15,322 bases of DNA from an uncultured Oscillospiraceae bacterium. GTDB taxonomy: Bacteria; Bacillota; Clostridia; Oscillospirales; Ruminococcaceae. This document shows, in pieces, positions 5,645-12,480 of this stretch (positions within the stretch are counted from its first letter, which is position 1; the number at the start of each line of letters is the position of its first letter). Made by a program: the position numbers and the translations under genes. The stretch lies in contig CAKSHT010000044.1 of NCBI GenBank assembly GCA_934457235.1, positions 1 to 15,322 on the forward strand, read 5' to 3'. The notes beneath the pieces are model-generated. The model worked only from the letters and a program-made list of their open reading frames with translations, was not told where the DNA came from and did not search any database.

Positions 5645-8600
5645 ATGAGCGAAAACAACGAGCAGGTCGAAAAGCTCCTTGGTGACTTCTTTGAACGCCA
5701 TACTGCCGGCGACAGGGAGGGCATGAACCAGGTACTCCAGAAGATCCAGACGATGCTCTATTCCGGCGATGTTGACAGTACGCCGTTCAAGGATTACTTC
5801 AACAGCATGTATACGGGCAGAAGCGCGATAAATGTCGCTGGACTGGTCAACGACTATCCGAGGGAATCCATTCTCAAAGAGCTGCTGCAGAACGTTTTCG
5901 GCTGCGATTACGATGAAAGCGATATCAAGGTGATGATCGAGTTTCTCGACGAGGGTCAGGTTAAGCTGACCTACAACGAGACCGGTTTCTCGCTTGAGCA
6001 GGTATTCTATTATCTCTCCGTCGGCAGAAACGACGGAAACAAGGAGCGCGAGGGCCGTTTCGGTCTTGGCGCCAAGAGCGTGTTTGCGAACGTTGACTGG
6101 TTCAAGATGCGCTCCAACAACTATTCGCTGCGTGTTGTAAACGACGGCGGAATGCTGAAGGTACGCGAACTGGAGCTTACGGCACAGCAGTTCAAGCACA
6201 CTGAGATCGTCTTTGCGCTTGACGAGGGTGACCAGAAGAAGCTTCACGAGAATCTCGTCACCATGACCTCCCAGAAGGGCGATTACATCAACATGGTCGA
6301 CCTGTGCTTCGCGTTCATCAGAAAGAAGCACCTTAAAGCCACGGACGAGCAGGAAACTCCGTCCAGGACATTCAATATAGCGGTCATTTCGTTCGGCAAG
6401 CCAGAGGTTGTTTATAAGATCCAGGAGCACCGCCGCGACGAAAACGACCTGCCGAAGATACGATTCAGCGAGAACGGCAAGTCCGTTGCGGACTTTATCC
6501 ACATGGAGGAGAACGGCTTTGTTTACCTTATTCCGTTCGCTATCTCCGGTGCAAAGCGTGAAGCGGCAAAGGTGCTGATGAGCAAGTACAATTACTTCTC
6601 CACCTTTGAGCTGACCGGTCTTGTCAAGGCAAGCAGACAGGAGTTCCTCCAGGAACAGCTGTCCGCGTTCTTCGTCAGCGTTCCTAACAGATATGTCACC
6701 AGCAACCGTGCGGGTATCCGCCACGACTGCATCGAAGAGGTTTCCACCGAGATCGAGGAGGATATCCAGGACATCGTTGAGGAATACCGCAGACTGTTCG
6801 TGCTACAGCTCACCAAGCGCCCGGATAATCCCGACCGCTATATGCTGCGCCCGGCACAGTATGTTTTTGAGTTCTTCTATAATTATATAAGCAACAGCAC
6901 CCTGGTAAAGAGTCTGGGCGAGAAGTTCGCAGAAAGCATTTCCGTGAAGTTCCCGGACCGCGAGGAGCCTGTTTCTTTCTCTGAGCTGCGCGAACGCGGC
7001 TATTACACCGAGAGAGCCGATACCGACATTGAGGATCACGACAGCGGCGCAGCATGCCAGGCGCTTCTTGCTGAACTTGATCAGATGCAGGAATGGTACG
7101 GCGAGGACGGCGACCGCGTATTCGTTGCAAAGTACGACTGGTACCGCCAGGCGACCAACGAAAAGGGCATGGAATACGCCTATTCCTTCCGCCAGGACGG
7201 TCACGACTACATCATGTCGTCCGATAAGAACCACAACATAAAGGATTACGGTCTGTCCCAGGGCTTCATGAACATCATCAGCCTGAAGCTCAAGAACTGC
7301 ATCGTGAACGGCGCAGTTGCGGACGAAAACGCACTTGAAGAAGCGTTCCGCGTTATCGATGAGATGTTCGGCGAGAGCTACCGCATAGACATGAAGTACT
7401 TCCAGTTCATCATCACGTCCGGCGGCAGCGAGATTCATTTCGAAATCTCCAAGATACAGATCGGAAACCTCAAGAAGGCGATGGACGTTATCCAAAGCCA
7501 CGAAATGCGCTTCGAGAACCACCAGATATACAACCAGGTGATCACCCTGCTTGTGAACTCATTCACGAACGGCAAGGACACCATGACGTTCCTGCGCGAG
7601 ATAAAGAGCCAGGGCGGCGAGATAACCCTGGCGCTGGATATCAACAAGCGCTACCGCTTCTCCGCTTACGGAAAGCAGTTCATGATACCGCCTAACATCA
7701 GCAATACCGACCTGCTGGAGATCGTTGGCGATGTCTATATGCTCATTGAAAGCGGGATGTTCAACGGACGCGTGTTCGATTTCCCGTACAATCCGGGACG
7801 CTATGATTACGATGCAGAGGAGATACTCACAGTTCTTCCCGCGCTCGGCTCAGCAGAGGCTGTCGCTGACAAGATCTCAAAGATCTACACCTGCGACCTG
7901 GGACTCAGCAGAGTTGCGCTGCTTGACGGAAACGACAAGATACTGCGCATAATCGATCCGGCTGACGGCATTTCCTCCGACCTGGAGGCAAAGACCGCGA
8001 AGTACGTTGTGCTCCGCGATGGTCTGAACAAGCCGCAGTTCGCAAAATACATTGAGTTTATTCTGACCGGACACACCGGCGTGGCGCTGAGCGTGCTGTA
8101 CTCCAGCTCCGAAGAGCCGAACCTGGTGCTCGTCGATCAGATACCGTACTATTACAAGCCGATACCCACGATACAGCACCGCGAGTTTGAGTACCTCCGC
8201 GGCGAGGTAAGGCGTATCGCAGGCATCAAGGATCCCAGGCTCTACAAGAACTATTTTGCCCGGGATATCAATGCAAAGCTGTACGGCTACGGCGCTTCCT
8301 GCCCATGCTGCGGTTATGAATCCAACATGATCAACAGCTTTATCCTCAAGGATTTCTCAATAGGTCTGCTGAACGAAGAGGGAAAGGAGCAGAAGTTCCG
8401 CTTCTCTCTGTACCTCTGCGCAAACGATTCCTACGCTGCCGGCGGCTGGATAATCGACGATGTTTCCATCGGCGGAATGTCCCCGTTCCTGTGGCTGGAG
8501 GAGGTCTCCCAGATCGACTATATCCCGCCGGAGTTCCTCTACTGCCGTATTAAGTACCGTCCGCAGGTAACTTACGATATCTGCGAGGCTGGTTCCGGCG

Positions 8601-8704
8601 AGGAGAACGGTTCCGGTGCTGTCTACGATGGCGCCCAGGAGGTTCTGGACTTCGTTCTGTCACCAATGATGGCGGCAAAGTGGTTCGAGGAAAACCAGAA
8701 GTAA
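5645..8704 (+). CDS. Large sacsin/NO VEIN-type GHKL ATPase protein
   Basis: A 1019-residue protein with a GHKL (Hsp90-like) ATP-binding domain near the N-terminus. The N-box is KELLQN (E79, N83). The G1 box reads YNETGFS (110-116), the N-E-x-G-F form seen in sacsin/NO VEIN-like proteins instead of DxGxG. The G2 box is GRFGLGAKSVF (137-147). A region resembling the Hsp90-type second domain follows, with NYFSTFELTGLV and PNRYVTSNRAGI. The remaining ~600 residues are not recognised. Near the C-terminus are C886, C888 and C889 (CPCCGY) and C925 (LYLCAND), a possible metal site or degraded zinc ribbon. There is no signal peptide or clear membrane segment. ATG 5645 is preceded by ACGGGG 7 bases away. 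It is the second gene of the operon and ends before a strong terminator. It may use ATP-driven clamping together with the upstream protein; the biological role is unknown. Confidence 0.7.
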   Translation: MSENNEQVEKLLGDFFERHTAGDREGMNQVLQKIQTMLYSGDVDSTPFKDYFNSMYTGRSAINVAGLVNDYPRESILKELLQNVFGCDYDESDIKVMIEFLDEGQVKLTYNETGFSLEQVFYYLSVGRNDGNKEREGRFGLGAKSVFANVDWFKMRSNNYSLRVVNDGGMLKVRELELTAQQFKHTEIVFALDEGDQKKLHENLVTMTSQKGDYINMVDLCFAFIRKKHLKATDEQETPSRTFNIAVISFGKPEVVYKIQEHRRDENDLPKIRFSENGKSVADFIHMEENGFVYLIPFAISGAKREAAKVLMSKYNYFSTFELTGLVKASRQEFLQEQLSAFFVSVPNRYVTSNRAGIRHDCIEEVSTEIEEDIQDIVEEYRRLFVLQLTKRPDNPDRYMLRPAQYVFEFFYNYISNSTLVKSLGEKFAESISVKFPDREEPVSFSELRERGYYTERADTDIEDHDSGAACQALLAELDQMQEWYGEDGDRVFVAKYDWYRQATNEKGMEYAYSFRQDGHDYIMSSDKNHNIKDYGLSQGFMNIISLKLKNCIVNGAVADENALEEAFRVIDEMFGESYRIDMKYFQFIITSGGSEIHFEISKIQIGNLKKAMDVIQSHEMRFENHQIYNQVITLLVNSFTNGKDTMTFLREIKSQGGEITLALDINKRYRFSAYGKQFMIPPNISNTDLLEIVGDVYMLIESGMFNGRVFDFPYNPGRYDYDAEEILTVLPALGSAEAVADKISKIYTCDLGLSRVALLDGNDKILRIIDPADGISSDLEAKTAKYVVLRDGLNKPQFAKYIEFILTGHTGVALSVLYSSSEEPNLVLVDQIPYYYKPIPTIQHREFEYLRGEVRRIAGIKDPRLYKNYFARDINAKLYGYGASCPCCGYESNMINSFILKDFSIGLLNEEGKEQKFRFSLYLCANDSYAAGGWIIDDVSIGGMSPFLWLEEVSQIDYIPPEFLYCRIKYRPQVTYDICEAGSGEENGSGAVYDGAQEVLDFVLSPMMAAKWFEENQK

Positions 8705-8718
8705 ACTGCATACATAAT

Positions 8719-8756
8719 AAAACGGAGCCTGATACTTTGTCAGGCTCCGTTTTTTC
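8719..8756 (+). terminator. Strong, probably bidirectional terminator
   Basis: AACGGAGCCTGA (8721-8732) and TCAGGCTCCGTT (8740-8751) form a 12-bp stem with a 7-base loop, followed by TTTTT on the plus strand. On the minus strand the stem is followed by TTTATT. It ends the GHKL operon and may also stop the convergent LRR gene. Confidence 0.9.
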
Positions 8757-8764
8757 ATATGTAA

Positions 8765-8789
8765 ATCCCTGCCGTAAAACGGCAGGGAT
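8765..8789. terminator. Second hairpin between convergent genes
   Basis: ATCCCTGCCGT (8765-8775) and ACGGCAGGGAT (8779-8789) form an 11-bp perfect stem with an AAA loop. CACTTTTTCTC follows on the plus strand. It is a weaker back-up terminator for the plus strand and a 3'-end structure 10 bases after the LRR gene stop. Confidence 0.6.
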
Positions 8790-8798
8790 CACTTTTTC

Positions 8799-10052
8799 TC
8801 ATTTCACCATGTTTTTTAAGTCCGGGAAGTCTATCGTAAGCATATCTGACATTATCGGAGTATCCATTTCGGTTACAGTTCCGGGGATCATCTGTTCCGT
8901 TGGTTTATCCTGCTCGGTTTTCTTAAAGGCACGGTTTTCAATAACCCGAACGCTTTTCGGGATAGTGACCTGATAGTTTGCGCAGTTGCTGAATGCGGTC
9001 ACTCCGATCGTGCTCACTCCGTCAGGAATATCATAGTGCTCTGTCCTGCCCTCCGGGAATTTGAGTATCTCATGCATATCCTTTGTGAACAGAACGCCGT
9101 TTACATCGGTGTATGACTTGTTATCATCGGATACATTTATGTCCTGTAGACTTGAACACTGGTTGAATGCGTATTCTCCGATATTCACTACACTTGCGGG
9201 TACATCGACTTCTTCAAGCTCATAGCACCTTGAAAATACGCCCGTTCCTATTTCCATGAGGTAATCGCTCAGCGTTACAGCGCTCAGCCGTCCACAGCCG
9301 CCAAACGCCCAGTCGCCCAGTGAAGTTACCGTCGAGAGATCAGCGGTGCCGTATATGTAGTCGTTTCCTGCAATATTAATGCTCTTTAGCCCGGTGCAGT
9401 TGTAGAACGCGTAATCTCCGATGTTTGTCAGGGAGGACGGAATTTCAAGGAAGTTGATAAGCGACGCATTCATGAACGCATAACCGCCGACCGCAGTGAC
9501 ATTGTCAAGCTCCTCCGGCCATACAACTGTAATCGGAGTCTGCGAAAATCCGGTTACGACGATATCTCCGTCATCATTTTCCTCGTACTGAAAATCACTT
9601 TCCAGGAAATAAACGCTTCCGTCATTCACAAAGCCTCCGGACAGGCTGACGCCGGTTGCAAAGGAATCGCCGGCGTATGCCACATCGTCCGCAGCGTCGG
9701 AGTATACAGTCTTAGCGTAACCGAACGCCCTTTCACCGATGGATCTGACTGAATCCGGCAGAACTGCAACCGTTATGTTTTCATTATTAAAAGCGTTCTT
9801 CCCTATCCCAACGACCTTTTGGCCGTCAATTTCACCAGGTACGATAATTCCGGTAGGCGACTGGGTGTATTTCGTCACGGTGACATTACTGCCGTCAGCA
9901 GTATATGATATTTTGCCCAGCGGATTACCTCCATAAGCAGAATAGACATCGACATTCCTTGTATCCTCGGGTGAACTGCACCCGGAAAGTGAAGCTGCTG
10001 ACAGAAGCACAGCCGCCGTCATAGCAGTGGTGATAATATGTCTTTTTTTCAA
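8799..10052 (-). CDS. BspA-like leucine-rich-repeat lipoprotein
   Basis: A predicted surface lipoprotein. The N-terminus LKKRHIITTAMTAAVLL followed by SAASLSGC is a charged n-region, hydrophobic core and lipobox (L-S-G-C), so a lipidated cysteine and membrane anchoring are expected. The rest contains BspA-type (LRR_5) repeats of about 23 residues with the recurring pattern IG-x-x-AF-x-x-C: IGERAFGYAK, VGGYAFMNAS, IGDYAFYNCTGL, LGDWAFGGCGRL, IGTGVFSRCYEL, IGEYAFNQCSSL and IGVTAFSNCANY. Such repeats bind proteins or carbohydrates, but the partner is not predictable. I chose TTG 10052 because GAGGG lies 6 bases upstream and it gives an ideal signal peptide. ATG 10067 is possible but has no good ribosome site. 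The gene is divergent from an XRE regulator, with a strong promoter at 10118-10146. Confidence 0.85.
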   Translation of the reverse strand: MKKRHIITTAMTAAVLLSAASLSGCSSPEDTRNVDVYSAYGGNPLGKISYTADGSNVTVTKYTQSPTGIIVPGEIDGQKVVGIGKNAFNNENITVAVLPDSVRSIGERAFGYAKTVYSDAADDVAYAGDSFATGVSLSGGFVNDGSVYFLESDFQYEENDDGDIVVTGFSQTPITVVWPEELDNVTAVGGYAFMNASLINFLEIPSSLTNIGDYAFYNCTGLKSINIAGNDYIYGTADLSTVTSLGDWAFGGCGRLSAVTLSDYLMEIGTGVFSRCYELEEVDVPASVVNIGEYAFNQCSSLQDINVSDDNKSYTDVNGVLFTKDMHEILKFPEGRTEHYDIPDGVSTIGVTAFSNCANYQVTIPKSVRVIENRAFKKTEQDKPTEQMIPGTVTEMDTPIMSDMLTIDFPDLKNMVK

Positions 10053-10109
10053 GCTGATCCCTCGCATTCTCTGCGCCAAATATTATAAGGCGCTTTTTTA
10101 TTGAAAATC

Positions 10110-10126
10110 ATATTTATAGTATATAT
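10110..10126. repeat. 17-bp AT-rich repeat, copy 1 (putative operator)
   Basis: ATATTTATAGTATATAT, identical to 10170-10186 and exactly 60 bases away. It contains the odd palindrome TATA-G-TATA and covers the -10 box (TATACT on the minus strand) of the LRR lipoprotein promoter. A likely binding site for the adjacent XRE protein (inference). Confidence 0.55.
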
Positions 10127-10146
10127 CAAAACAATAAAAATGTCAA
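10118..10146 (-). promoter_or_regulatory. Sigma-A promoter of the LRR lipoprotein gene
   Basis: On the minus strand a perfect -35 TTGACA (10146-10141), a 17-base spacer and -10 TATACT (10123-10118). The -10 box lies inside repeat copy 1, so a protein bound there would block RNA polymerase. Confidence 0.8.
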
Positions 10147-10169
10147 TAGTCTGTTTAAAAAAAGAAAAA

Positions 10170-10186
10170 ATATTTATAGTATATAT
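10170..10186. repeat. 17-bp AT-rich repeat, copy 2 (putative operator)
   Basis: Second identical copy, 25 bases before the XRE start codon. Its TATAGT (10175-10180) is the best -10 candidate for the XRE gene, although no good -35 box is found at the right distance. This fits an autoregulated promoter. Confidence 0.55.
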
Positions 10187-10211
10187 ACAAAGGTAAAAAG
10201 AGGGGAATACA

Positions 10212-10541
10212 ATGAGCGATTCAGTAAAAAAATTCGGACAGCACGTCAGATACTACCGACGTGAAAAAAAGCTTAGCCAGGAGCAGCTCGCGGAGCTGTG
10301 CGGACTTCACCCGACATACATCGGGCAGCTTGAACGCGGTGAAAAGAACGCTTCCATTGAAACCGTGATACAGCTATGCCGCGGACTTGGAATCACACCT
10401 GCCGTCCTGTTTGAAAATATCTCAGCGGACGCTGACAACACTCCAGCACAGGAGGCCTATGAGCTTTTTCTCAGCGCTCCTGCGGATAAGCAGCAGACCC
10501 TGCTTGAATTCCTGCGGAATGCGTTACGACTTATGCAATAA
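10212..10541 (+). CDS. XRE-family transcriptional regulator (Cro/CI-type HTH)
   Basis: A 109-residue DNA-binding protein. Residues 7-62 form a five-helix HTH_3 domain: FGQHVRYYRREKKLSQEQLA, then the recognition-helix region HPTYIGQLERGEKNASIETV and IQLCRGLGITPAVLFE. The C-terminal 40 residues are short and helical (LFLSAPADKQQTLLEFLRNA), suited to dimerisation rather than to sensing a bulky ligand. AGAGGGG lies 6 bases before the ATG. It is divergent from the LRR lipoprotein, and the two 17-base repeats between them are probable targets. A convergent terminator follows 5 bases after the stop. Its position suggests a repressor of itself and the lipoprotein; a phage or ICE origin is possible, but no other mobile genes are present. 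Confidence 0.9.
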   Translation: MSDSVKKFGQHVRYYRREKKLSQEQLAELCGLHPTYIGQLERGEKNASIETVIQLCRGLGITPAVLFENISADADNTPAQEAYELFLSAPADKQQTLLEFLRNALRLMQ

Positions 10542-10582
10542 AAAAAGCACCCCTCTTATCAGAGGGGTGCCTGTGTTTTTAA
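10541..10582. terminator. Bidirectional terminator between the XRE and membrane-protein genes
   Basis: GCACCCCTCT (10547-10556) and AGAGGGGTGC (10561-10570) form a 10-bp stem with a TATC loop. On the minus strand it is followed by TTTTTTTATT, an excellent terminator for the membrane-protein/purD transcript. On the plus strand CTGTGTTTTT follows, terminating the XRE gene. Confidence 0.9.
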
Positions 10583-10584
10583 GA

Positions 10585-10995
10585 TCAAAGCTTGTCGCTG
10601 GCGCTGAAAAGGCAGACGGTGTATACCACCGGCATTGCCAGTATAATAAGGTCGCCAAAGTTGAATATACCGCCGGCGATGCTGCAAAACAGCGAAACAA
10701 TGGACATCAGCGACATTATAGCACCGGCAACGAGCGCCGGGCGTACCGCCTTCATTCCACCGCCGCAGAGGGCGCGAAGCCCGAAGAAGAACATAACTCC
10801 GAAGCCAAACGCAACAATCAGCATGCTCAGCAGGTTTCCGAGATATCCCATGATACCGCCGCTTCTGACCATCGAGAACATCGCGTAACGGAAGAAAAAG
10901 CTCTCACCGCCGAAGATAACGCGGAAATTGAGTATCACGGAAAGCACCGCCAGAATTCCACTCAGCCAGGAAAGCGCCCTGATCGTACCTTTCAT
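10585..10995 (-). CDS. Small integral membrane protein of unknown function
   Basis: A 136-residue hydrophobic protein that I do not recognise. Four membrane segments are visible at about 6-26 (SWLSGILAVLSVILNF), 47-75 (GYLGNLLSMLIVAFGFGVMF), 84-110 (LVAGAIMSLMSIVSLFCSIA) and 113-131 (LIILAMPVVYTVCLF). There is no cleavable signal peptide. The loop between the first two segments is rich in Phe, Arg and Ser; the one before the third has GGGMKAVRP. Its ATG has AAGGAG 8 bases upstream, and it starts 11 bases after the purD stop, so the two genes are almost certainly on one transcript. A glycine-rich four-helix protein could be a small permease-like or stress membrane protein, but nothing specific supports either. 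Confidence 0.75.
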   Translation of the reverse strand: MKGTIRALSWLSGILAVLSVILNFRVIFGGESFFFRYAMFSMVRSGGIMGYLGNLLSMLIVAFGFGVMFFFGLRALCGGGMKAVRPALVAGAIMSLMSIVSLFCSIAGGIFNFGDLIILAMPVVYTVCLFSASDKL

Positions 10996-11006
10996 ATCAC
11001 CACTCC

Positions 11007-12284
11007 TTAAAGTGCCTTGAGCGCGCGCTGTCCGATATCCTTACGGAAATGCGCCTTTTCAAATGTGATGGTGTCAACAGCCCTGTACGCCTTGTCGAGA
11101 GCCTCGCGGAGATCATCCCCGGTGGCGGTCACGCCAAGGACTCTGCCGCCGGCGGTGTAGTACTTTCCGCCCTCCAGCTTCGTTCCTGCATGGTATACGT
11201 ACGCGAAGGGCGACTGTCCCTTTTCGTCAAGCCCGGAAATCTCCTTACCGGTTTCGTACTTTTCGGGATATCCGCCGCTTGCGATGACTACACACGCGCA
11301 TGACTTGTCGCTCCACTTGATGTCGAGCTGATCGAGATTCTCTTCCCATACGGCTTCCATGATGTCAACGAGGTCGGTTTCCAGCAGCGGCAGAACTACC
11401 TGAGTCTCAGGGTCGCCGAAGCGGCAGTTGTATTCTACGACCTTTGCGCCGTTCGGAGTCAGCATCAGTCCGAAATAAAGGCAGCCCTTGAACGGACGTC
11501 CCTCCGCCTGCATAGCAGCGATGGTCGGCTTGAATATCTTTTCCATGCACTCCGCCTTGAATGCGTCGGTATAGCACGGATTAGGAGCAATAGTGCCCAT
11601 TCCTCCGGTGTTTAGCCCCTCGTCATTGTCGTTCGCACGCTTGTGATCCATCGAGGATATCATCGGCTTTACGGTCTTGCCGTCAGTGAACGCAAGTACA
11701 GTGACCTCCGGTCCGGTCATGAATTCCTCGACAACTATCTCGCTGCCGGATTTGCCGAACTTTCCGTCAAGCAGCATGGAATTTACAGCCGCTGCGGCTT
11801 CCTCAAAATCCTTTGCGATGATAACGCCCTTGCCGAGCGCAAGTCCGTCGCACTTGATAACGGCGGGATAGCTGTTCTGGGACTTTATGTACTCAATAGC
11901 CTTGTCAGCGTCGGTGAAAGTCTCGTAGCCCGCGGTGGGGATACCGTACTTCTTCATCAGAGCCTTTGAGAACACCTTGCTGCCCTCCAGGATAGCGGCA
12001 TTCGCACGCGGACCAAAAGTCCTGAATCCTGCGTCGTTTAGCTTGTCAACCATGCCCATTACCAGGGGATCGTCCGGGGCAACGAATACGAAATCCGGCT
12101 GGAGCTTCTTTGCCAGCTTGAGGATTCCGTCAAGGTCGGTCGCCTTCACCGGGAAGCACTCAGCCAGCGCGGATATACCGCCGTTTCCGGGCGCAGCCCA
12201 GATCTTGTCTACCTTAGGGGACTTGGAAAGCGCGGTGATTATCGCATGCTCGCGTCCGCCGCCGCCAACTACCAGAATATTCAT
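11007..12284 (-). CDS. purD: Phosphoribosylamine-glycine ligase (GAR synthetase)
   Basis: This cytoplasmic ATP-grasp enzyme joins glycine to 5-phosphoribosylamine using ATP, giving glycinamide ribonucleotide in step 2 of de novo purine synthesis. The 425 residues match the normal PurD length. Seen: N-terminal MNILVVGGGGREHAI (1-15), PGNGGI, the ATP-grasp strand YPAVIKCDGLALGKGVII, EEFMTGPEVTVLAFTDG, the signature DHKRANDNDEGLNTGGMGT, and the metal/ATP-binding EYNCRFGDPETQ. The ATG has AAAGGACG upstream. It is not in a visible pur operon, but has its own promoter (12323-12351) and is followed at 11 bases by a membrane-protein gene. No purine riboswitch or PurR-type box was found upstream. Confidence 0.97.
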   Translation of the reverse strand: MNILVVGGGGREHAIITALSKSPKVDKIWAAPGNGGISALAECFPVKATDLDGILKLAKKLQPDFVFVAPDDPLVMGMVDKLNDAGFRTFGPRANAAILEGSKVFSKALMKKYGIPTAGYETFTDADKAIEYIKSQNSYPAVIKCDGLALGKGVIIAKDFEEAAAAVNSMLLDGKFGKSGSEIVVEEFMTGPEVTVLAFTDGKTVKPMISSMDHKRANDNDEGLNTGGMGTIAPNPCYTDAFKAECMEKIFKPTIAAMQAEGRPFKGCLYFGLMLTPNGAKVVEYNCRFGDPETQVVLPLLETDLVDIMEAVWEENLDQLDIKWSDKSCACVVIASGGYPEKYETGKEISGLDEKGQSPFAYVYHAGTKLEGGKYYTAGGRVLGVTATGDDLREALDKAYRAVDTITFEKAHFRKDIGQRALKAL

Positions 12285-12322
12285 AATAAAACGTCCTTTC
12301 AGAGTAAAAATACTACCTTTTT

Positions 12323-12351
12323 ATTTTAGCATATTATTCAACTTTTTTCAA
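12323..12351 (-). promoter_or_regulatory. Sigma-A promoter of purD
   Basis: On the minus strand TTGAAA (12351-12346), 17 bases, then TAAAAT (12328-12323). The start codon is about 40 bases downstream of the -10 box. The spacer and -35 box lie within a tandem 20-base repeat. Confidence 0.7.
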
Positions 12352-12370
12352 GCATATTATTCAACTTTTT
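12328..12370. repeat. Two tandem 20-bp repeats in the purD promoter
   Basis: AGCATATTATTCAACTTTTT occurs exactly at 12328-12347 and 12351-12370 (period 23). The core ATTATTCAA also occurs inverted as TTGAATAAT at 12395-12403, close to the apbE promoter. A regulator could bind these sites, or it may be a recent slippage duplication. Confidence 0.65.
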
Positions 12371-12415
12371 CCGGATGAACACCGCACAAGTTTTTTGAAT
12401 AATTCTGCGGTATGT

Positions 12416-12444
12416 TTGACTTTCCGGGAAATGAATGCTATAAT
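12416..12444 (+). promoter_or_regulatory. Near-consensus sigma-A promoter of apbE
   Basis: TTGACT (12416-12421), a 17-base spacer and TATAAT (12439-12444). The start codon at 12481 leaves a leader of about 30 bases. Confidence 0.85.
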
Positions 12445-12480
12445 AAACGCATTGATGATACAAATCAGAAAGGCATTACA

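Noticed and set aside
5615..6724. 369-codon open frame on the minus strand opposite the GHKL gene
   Set aside because: It lies wholly within a better-supported gene showing family motifs; it has no ribosome site and no recognisable domain. Such frames arise from biased codon use on the other strand.
6803..7522. 239-codon minus-strand open frame inside the GHKL gene
   Set aside because: Same reason: an antisense shadow of a confirmed coding region, with no domain or start signal.
12285..12411. Purine riboswitch or PurR box upstream of purD
   Set aside because: No riboswitch core pairing pattern or PurR-type motif is visible; the AT-rich tandem repeat accounts for the conserved-looking sequence.
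12412..12480. N-terminal extension of ApbE upstream of 12481
   Set aside because: It would begin within the promoter and put 23 residues before a perfect lipoprotein signal; ATG 12481 has a suitable ribosome site.
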